A stretch of DNA of 64,000 bases from DASQEH01 sp035633755 (GTDB lineage Bacteria; Actinomycetota; Actinomycetes; Propionibacteriales; Nocardioidaceae). A program made the translations under genes and the position numbers. The notes beneath the pieces were generated by a model. It saw nothing but the letters and a program-made list of their open reading frames with translations, was not told the DNA's origin and did no database searches. The DNA is taken from NCBI GenBank assembly GCA_035633755.1, contig DASQEH010000054.1, forward strand, positions 1-64,000, read 5' to 3'. This document shows positions 59,751-64,000 of the stretch, piece after piece (within the stretch, counting starts at the first letter, position 1; each line of letters begins with the position of its first letter).

Positions 59751-61055
59751 ATGACAGGCGAGCCCACGGCTCGGAAGGTGGCCATCCTCGGGGGCAATCG
59801 CATCCCGTTCGCACGCGCCAACTCCGCGTACGCGCACGCTTCGAACCAGGACATGCTCACCGCCGCTCTCGACGGGTTGTGCGACCGGTTCGACCTCTCT
59901 GACGAACGCCTCGGTGAAGTCGTGGCCGGGGCGGTGATCAAGCACTCCCGCGACTTCAACCTCACGCGGGAGTCGGTTCTCGGGTCCCGGCTCTCCGCGC
60001 AGACGCCTGGGTACGACATCTCGCAGGCGTGCGGGACAGGGTTGCAGGCGGTCATCGCGGTAGCTGACAAGATCGCGCTCGGCGCCAGCGACGTCGCGGT
60101 CGCCGGCGGCGTCGACACCACGTCGGACGTTCCCCTCGCGGTCAGCGAGAGGCTTCGCCACATCCTGCTCGATCTCAACCGGGCCAAGACCGTCCCGCGG
60201 CGACTACGGGCAGCAGCGCGAATCCGCCCCGGCTACCTCGTCCCCACGCCGCCTCGCAACGCGGAGCCGCGGACTCGCCTGTCGATGGGTGAGCATGCGT
60301 CACTCAGCGCCGTCGAGTGGGACATCAGCCGGTCGGCGCAGGACGAGCTTGCCGCGAGGTCCCATGAACGACTGGCGGCTGCGTACGACGCCGGGTTCTT
60401 CGATGACCTGCTCACCCCCTACCTCGGCCTGACCCGCGACGAGAACCTGCGGCCCGACACGTCCGTCGAGAAGCTCGCGCAACTGACCCCCGTCTTCGGC
60501 GGGAGGGGGAAGACCGCCACGATGACGGCCGGCAACTCCACGCCGCTGACGGACGGCGCATCGGTCGTGCTGGTAGGGACCGAGGAGTGGGCGCAGGAAC
60601 GCGGTCTGGCGGTGCAGGCGTACCTCGTGGCTCACGAGACGTCAGCCGTGGACTACGTAGGCGGGCGCGAGGGGCTGCTGATGGCGCCGGTCTACGCCGT
60701 GCCACGGATGCTGGAGCGGGTCGGACTGAATCTGCAGGACTTCGACTTCTACGAGATTCACGAGGCGTTCGCCTCTCAGGTGCTCGTCACCCTTAAGGCG
60801 TGGGAGGACCCGATCTTCTGCCGGGAGCGCCTGGGGTTGCTGCACCCGCTGGGCTCCATCGACCCCGATCGGCTCAACGTGGTGGGCTCGTCCCTCGCCG
60901 CCGGCCACCCCTTCGCGGCAACGGGTGGTCGCATCGTGGCGACCCTCGCCAAGCTCGTGTCACAGCGGCGGGCGAGTCAGTCGCGGCCGGTGCGTGGTCT
61001 GATCTCGATCTGTGCCGCCGGAGGTCAGGGCGTCGCGGCGATCCTGGAGCTGTGA
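59751..61055 (+). CDS. fadA2: Acetyl-CoA C-acetyltransferase, FadA2-like thiolase
   Basis: 434 aa from ATG 59751 with GGAG upstream. Catalytic residues are Cys94 in SQACGTGLQ, His in YEIHEAFASQ, His in AAGHPFAATGGR and the second Cys in SICAAGGQG. It cleaves or forms 3-ketoacyl-CoA. Divergent from fabG4 (120 bases between starts), as in Rv0242c-Rv0243 of mycobacteria. Together with fabG4 and the dehydratase it could build or degrade acyl chains by a reverse-beta-oxidation-like set. Direction is not decided by the sequence. Confidence 0.92.
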   Translation: MTGEPTARKVAILGGNRIPFARANSAYAHASNQDMLTAALDGLCDRFDLSDERLGEVVAGAVIKHSRDFNLTRESVLGSRLSAQTPGYDISQACGTGLQAVIAVADKIALGASDVAVAGGVDTTSDVPLAVSERLRHILLDLNRAKTVPRRLRAAARIRPGYLVPTPPRNAEPRTRLSMGEHASLSAVEWDISRSAQDELAARSHERLAAAYDAGFFDDLLTPYLGLTRDENLRPDTSVEKLAQLTPVFGGRGKTATMTAGNSTPLTDGASVVLVGTEEWAQERGLAVQAYLVAHETSAVDYVGGREGLLMAPVYAVPRMLERVGLNLQDFDFYEIHEAFASQVLVTLKAWEDPIFCRERLGLLHPLGSIDPDRLNVVGSSLAAGHPFAATGGRIVATLAKLVSQRRASQSRPVRGLISICAAGGQGVAAILEL

Positions 61056-61181
61056 CGCGGGCCATCAGGAGCGGCCTCATAGGCGCAAGTGCGGAAGTGA
61101 CGAGGACAGGTGTTCGCTGCTCGATGCGGCGACTGTGGGGCTGGAAAGACGCAGGGAGACGTCGGCATTCGGCGTGGGAGA

Positions 61182-62048
61182 ATGACTCCTGTGGACCAGA
61201 TCGAGGCAGGCGCAGTGAGGGCCGTACCGGCCCCGTCGAGCTTCGTTGCCCTGGGTGACAGCTTCACCGAGGGACTGTGCGATCCGTCGACAACGCGCAG
61301 TGGGCGGTTCCGAGGGTGGGCCGATCGGGTCGCCGAGGAGCTCGCCGCTTGCAATCCCGCTTTCCAGTACGCCAATCTGGCCGTCCGCGGGCGAAAGCTG
61401 GCCGCGATCGTCGCCGAGCAGGTCCCGACGGCGCTCGAACTGGCTCCTGAGCTCGTCAGCCTCGCCGGCGGGACCAATGATGTCCTGCGGCCGACCGTTG
61501 ACCTGGACGCGTTGAGCCGCACCCTCGAGGACGCGGTGAGACGTCTGCGTGAGAACGGATCCCAGGTGCTGCTCTTCCAGTCGATCGACCCCACGCCCCG
61601 CTCACGCCTGATCGGACGGACACTGCCGCGCATCAAGGCCCTCACGACGCTGGTTGAGGAGGTCGCCGAGACGTACGAGTGTGTCCTCGTGCCGCTGTGG
61701 GGCGCGAGGGTCTTCGGCCATCCGGCGGCCTGGAGCGAGGATCGGCTGCACCTGTCGGCGGAGGGTCACTCCCGGGTAGCCGGCGCTGTGCTGGAGGCTC
61801 TGGGGCTCGGCGATCACCAGTGGGCGGAGGACCTCGGACCGTACGAGGTCGGCAGTCGCCGCGAGCGCCTGTCAGCCGATGCCCGGTGGGCACGACAGCA
61901 TCTTGCCCCCTGGGTGGTACGCCGCCTGCGACGCACGTCTTCTGGTGACGGTCTGCCGCCGAAACTGCCCCACTTGACCACCGTCGAGATGCGTCGCGAC
62001 ACCAATGCGCTGGCGGCAACCGTCGAAGGTGCTGGTCCTCAGCCCTGA
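61182..62048 (+). CDS. Cytoplasmic SGNH/GDSL hydrolase
   Basis: 288 aa from ATG 61182 (GTG 61191 has a better-spaced GGGAG). Block I is VALGDSFTEG, block III is LAGGTNDVLRPT, and block V is SEDRLHLSAEGH with the DxxH pair (Asp-Arg-Leu-His). No signal peptide is present, unlike the SGNH protein at the left end of the window. The C-terminal 80 residues are basic and add helices (RRERLSADARWARQHLAPWVVRRLRR). The substrate is unknown; acyl or acetyl esters are likely. It is convergent with the ligase gene, with 7 bases between the stops. Confidence 0.87.
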   Translation: MTPVDQIEAGAVRAVPAPSSFVALGDSFTEGLCDPSTTRSGRFRGWADRVAEELAACNPAFQYANLAVRGRKLAAIVAEQVPTALELAPELVSLAGGTNDVLRPTVDLDALSRTLEDAVRRLRENGSQVLLFQSIDPTPRSRLIGRTLPRIKALTTLVEEVAETYECVLVPLWGARVFGHPAAWSEDRLHLSAEGHSRVAGAVLEALGLGDHQWAEDLGPYEVGSRRERLSADARWARQHLAPWVVRRLRRTSSGDGLPPKLPHLTTVEMRRDTNALAATVEGAGPQP

Positions 62049-62055
62049 CCGGTCC

Positions 62056-63585
62056 TCAGCCCTGAGCCGCCACCCGCCGCACCGTCTCAATCGTGTCGGC
62101 CTCCGCCGCGCTCTTGTCGTCGCGATATCGGAGCACACGGGCGAACCGCAGTGCCATGCCGCCCGGGTACCGGGTCGAGCGCTGGACGCCGTCGAAGGCG
62201 ATCTCCACGACCTGCTCTGGCCGCAGATGCACCACATGACCGGCTCGGGAGGTCTCGAGAGCGAGGAAGCGCTCGGTCTGCCAGGCAAGCATCTCGTCGG
62301 TCATCCCCTTGAATGTCTTGCCCAACATCACCAAGCTGCCCGTGTCGGGGTCGCGGGCACCGAGGTGGATGTTGGACAGCTTCCCCGTGCGGCGTCCGCT
62401 ACCCCACTCCACCGCCAGCACCACCAGGTCCAAGGTCTGGCGTGGCTTGACCTTGACCCAGGCGGCCCCTCGCCTTCCGGCGTCGTAGGGCGCATCGAGT
62501 GACTTGACCACAACGCCTTCCTGGCCGGCGGCCACGGTCGCCTCGAAGAAGTCGCGGGCCTCGTCCGTATCCGCCGTCACGATCCGGGCCACCCGGCTGC
62601 CGGGCGGGGCGGCGAGGTCCAGTCGGACGAGCCGCTCTCGCAGCGGAAGGTCGATCAGGTCCTCGCCGTCGACCGAGAGGATGTCGAAGAAGAAGCAGCT
62701 GACAGCGTCGGTCGCCACCGGATTGCTCGACTCGCTAGCGGTCCGGGCCGCCGTCTCCTGGAAGGGCCTGGGTCGACCGGTCGGGTCGAGGGCGAGGGCT
62801 TCGCCATCAAGGATCAGCCGGTCGGCTGAGCTGCTGCGTACGACGTCGACGACCTCGGGCAGCCGGTCCGTGATGTCATCCAGGCTGCGGGTGTAGAGCC
62901 GTACGTGGCTGCCGTCCTTGTGTGCCTGGATCCGGATCCCGTCCAGCTTCGCGTCGACGCTCACAGGGACCCCTGCTCCGAGCTTGTCGAGAGCCGCCGT
63001 GATGTCGGGGGCAGTGGAGGCCAGCATCGGTCGCACTGGTCGCCCGACCTGGAGGGTGAACGCCTCGACAGCCGCACTACCTCCTGCCAGTGCCGCGACC
63101 GCCACCGGACCGGTCGCGCCGCACAGCATCACCGCTCGGCGCAGAACCGTGAGCGGCACAGAGGACGCGACGGCGACGGCGTCGATCATGGCCGAGTCAA
63201 GGGCTCCCTGGCGGATCTCGGACGAGATGAGCCGGCGCAGGAAGTCCTGCTCGACCGCGGTGGCTCGCGCGAACAGGGAGGCGAGGGCTGCCGTGCGTGA
63301 GCCGGCCGAGCCCTGACCGCTGAGCTCGCTGATGTGCTGAAGTACGGAGTCCACGTCGGTGAGGGTGAGCTCGGGCTCATCCGTAGGCGCCGGCAGTGCA
63401 CGCAGCGACGCCCATCCGATTCCGGTGCGGCGCTGGCGTACCTCTCCGGACAGATAGGCGACGACGATCTCTACGTCGTCGGGCGTGGCGCGGCGGAGCA
63501 GCTCGACCAGCGCCGCGCGCTTGGCCAGCCGTGAGCGCGTCGACGCCACCTGTGCCGAGGTGGCGACCAGTGCATCCAGGAGCAT
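62056..63585 (-). CDS. ligB: ATP-dependent DNA ligase, LigB-type
   Basis: 509 aa from ATG 63585; the frame is open to 63876. A CACAAT hexamer ends 7 bases before the ATG. An N-terminal all-helical DNA-binding domain (residues about 1-200) precedes the adenylation domain with the active-site motif DAKLDGIRIQ (Lys), then EGVVVKSLDAPYDAG and the OB domain with WLKVKP-type motif AWVKVKPRQTLDLVVL. The match with mycobacterial LigB (Rv3062) includes the WGSGRR-GKLSNIHLGARD block. It seals nicks using ATP and is not the NAD-dependent replicative ligase. It is divergent from an AlkA-type glycosylase, so a repair role is likely. Confidence 0.93.
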   Translation of the reverse strand: MLLDALVATSAQVASTRSRLAKRAALVELLRRATPDDVEIVVAYLSGEVRQRRTGIGWASLRALPAPTDEPELTLTDVDSVLQHISELSGQGSAGSRTAALASLFARATAVEQDFLRRLISSEIRQGALDSAMIDAVAVASSVPLTVLRRAVMLCGATGPVAVAALAGGSAAVEAFTLQVGRPVRPMLASTAPDITAALDKLGAGVPVSVDAKLDGIRIQAHKDGSHVRLYTRSLDDITDRLPEVVDVVRSSSADRLILDGEALALDPTGRPRPFQETAARTASESSNPVATDAVSCFFFDILSVDGEDLIDLPLRERLVRLDLAAPPGSRVARIVTADTDEARDFFEATVAAGQEGVVVKSLDAPYDAGRRGAAWVKVKPRQTLDLVVLAVEWGSGRRTGKLSNIHLGARDPDTGSLVMLGKTFKGMTDEMLAWQTERFLALETSRAGHVVHLRPEQVVEIAFDGVQRSTRYPGGMALRFARVLRYRDDKSAAEADTIETVRRVAAQG

Positions 63586-63800
63586 GGCGACATTGTGGCG
63601 CGCGGTGCCGACATCGAGCGGGACGGTCGCCTCGTCGCGTTTGCGTCGGGCGAAGGTCGCCGGTGTCGGGCCCCTGATCGAGCGCAGTGGGACACCGCTC
63701 AACCCGAGGTCCTCCTGCCGGACGACGTGCCCGCGGTGCCGACGGCTCGGCGGGCATGTTGTCGCGTACGTCAGACCGGTCCGCCGTCGGCCCCGCCCGT

Positions 63801-63806
63801 TAGCCT
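63801..63806 (+). promoter_or_regulatory. Candidate -10 of the AlkA-like gene (leaderless)
   Basis: TAGCCT with 7 bases to GTG 63814, no Shine-Dalgarno. Confidence 0.4.
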
Positions 63807-63813
63807 TGGCTGG

Positions 63814-64000
63814 GTGACGAGCCAGGGAGCCTCCGCGGTACGCATCTGGCGTCCTGGCTGGCCGTGCGACCCGCATGACGTGCTGCGCCCGCTGCGACGC
63901 GGCAGCGGCGACCCTAGCCTCGTCTTCTGGCCCGGTGGGGTGGTCTGGAAGTCGGCGATCACCCCTGACGGCGCGGCGACGCTCCGCATCGCCCCTCGTT
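63814..64000 (+). CDS. AlkA-like DNA-3-methyladenine glycosylase (3' partial)
   Basis: The window ends after 62 codons. The visible start reads MTSQGASAVRIWRPGWPCDP and continues DVLRPLRRGSGDPSLVFWPGGVVWKSAITPDGAATLRI, which fits the N-terminal beta domain of AlkA/Ogg1-type HhH-GPD glycosylases in actinobacteria. The catalytic part lies outside the window. The gene is divergent from ligB, with 228 bases between starts, so glycosylase and ligase could act in base-excision repair together. The call rests on the N-terminal pattern only. Confidence 0.65.
   Translation, partial: MTSQGASAVRIWRPGWPCDPHDVLRPLRRGSGDPSLVFWPGGVVWKSAITPDGAATLRIAPR

Overview
The window is a chromosomal segment of a high-GC actinobacterium. 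It carries SigA and a second SigA-like sigma factor, SepH, DUF4193/DUF3710/DUF3159 family proteins, the actinobacterial topoisomerase IV-type pair, an LprG-P55 type pair, and many GTG starts. Gene content and order look most like Propionibacteriales (Nocardioidaceae-like), but this is only an inference and no rRNA gene is present to test it. I found no prophage, insertion sequence, CRISPR array or tRNA. Nearly everything reads as core genome, so the interest lies mainly in regulatory DNA, gene pairings and a few unrecognised proteins.

Layout. 1-5.3 kb: end of rpsA with its terminator, a secreted SGNH esterase, an alpha/beta hydrolase, coaE and a group-2 sigma factor whose upstream region carries a thiol-stress (SigR/SigH) type promoter. 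5.4-15.1 kb: oligopeptidase B, the 5-oxoprolinase operon pxpABC, DNA polymerase IV, a DUF4192 protein, a GCS2 ligase, a Usp protein and an HhH-GPD repair protein. 15.2-21.3 kb: the principal sigma factor SigA, then a looser stretch with a charged coil protein, an EEP phosphoesterase, an orphan secreted protein, a GAF-ANTAR regulator, a DUF456 protein and a small zinc-ribbon-like protein.

21.6-31.2 kb: the GyrB-like and GyrA-like subunits of a second type II topoisomerase flank a GNAT enzyme and an LprG lipoprotein-P55 exporter operon; an AMP-forming acyl-CoA synthetase follows. 31.2-47.7 kb: a Pat-type lysine acetyltransferase, DUF5998, a phosphodiesterase, SepH, coproporphyrin ferrochelatase, an inositol monophosphatase family enzyme, and then a block that I remember as syntenic with mycobacteria (about Rv2689c-Rv2701c): DUF4193, DUF3093, dut, DUF3710, OB-fold, DUF3159, two RCK potassium regulators, a KimA-type potassium permease and an RNA uracil methyltransferase.

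47.8-64 kb: aconitase behind a perfect 18-bp palindrome, a HIT protein, a small unknown protein behind a perfect actinobacterial LexA/SOS box, dxs, tesB, an epimerase, an M23 peptidase with propeller repeats, a degenerate repeat array, the htdX-fabG4-fadA2 fatty-acid cluster, a second SGNH hydrolase, an ATP-dependent DNA ligase, and the start of an AlkA-like glycosylase divergent from it.

A recurring feature is a TANNNT or CACAAT hexamer ending 6-8 bases before the start codon with no Shine-Dalgarno sequence. It occurs at a dozen or so genes on both strands and predicts abundant leaderless transcripts.
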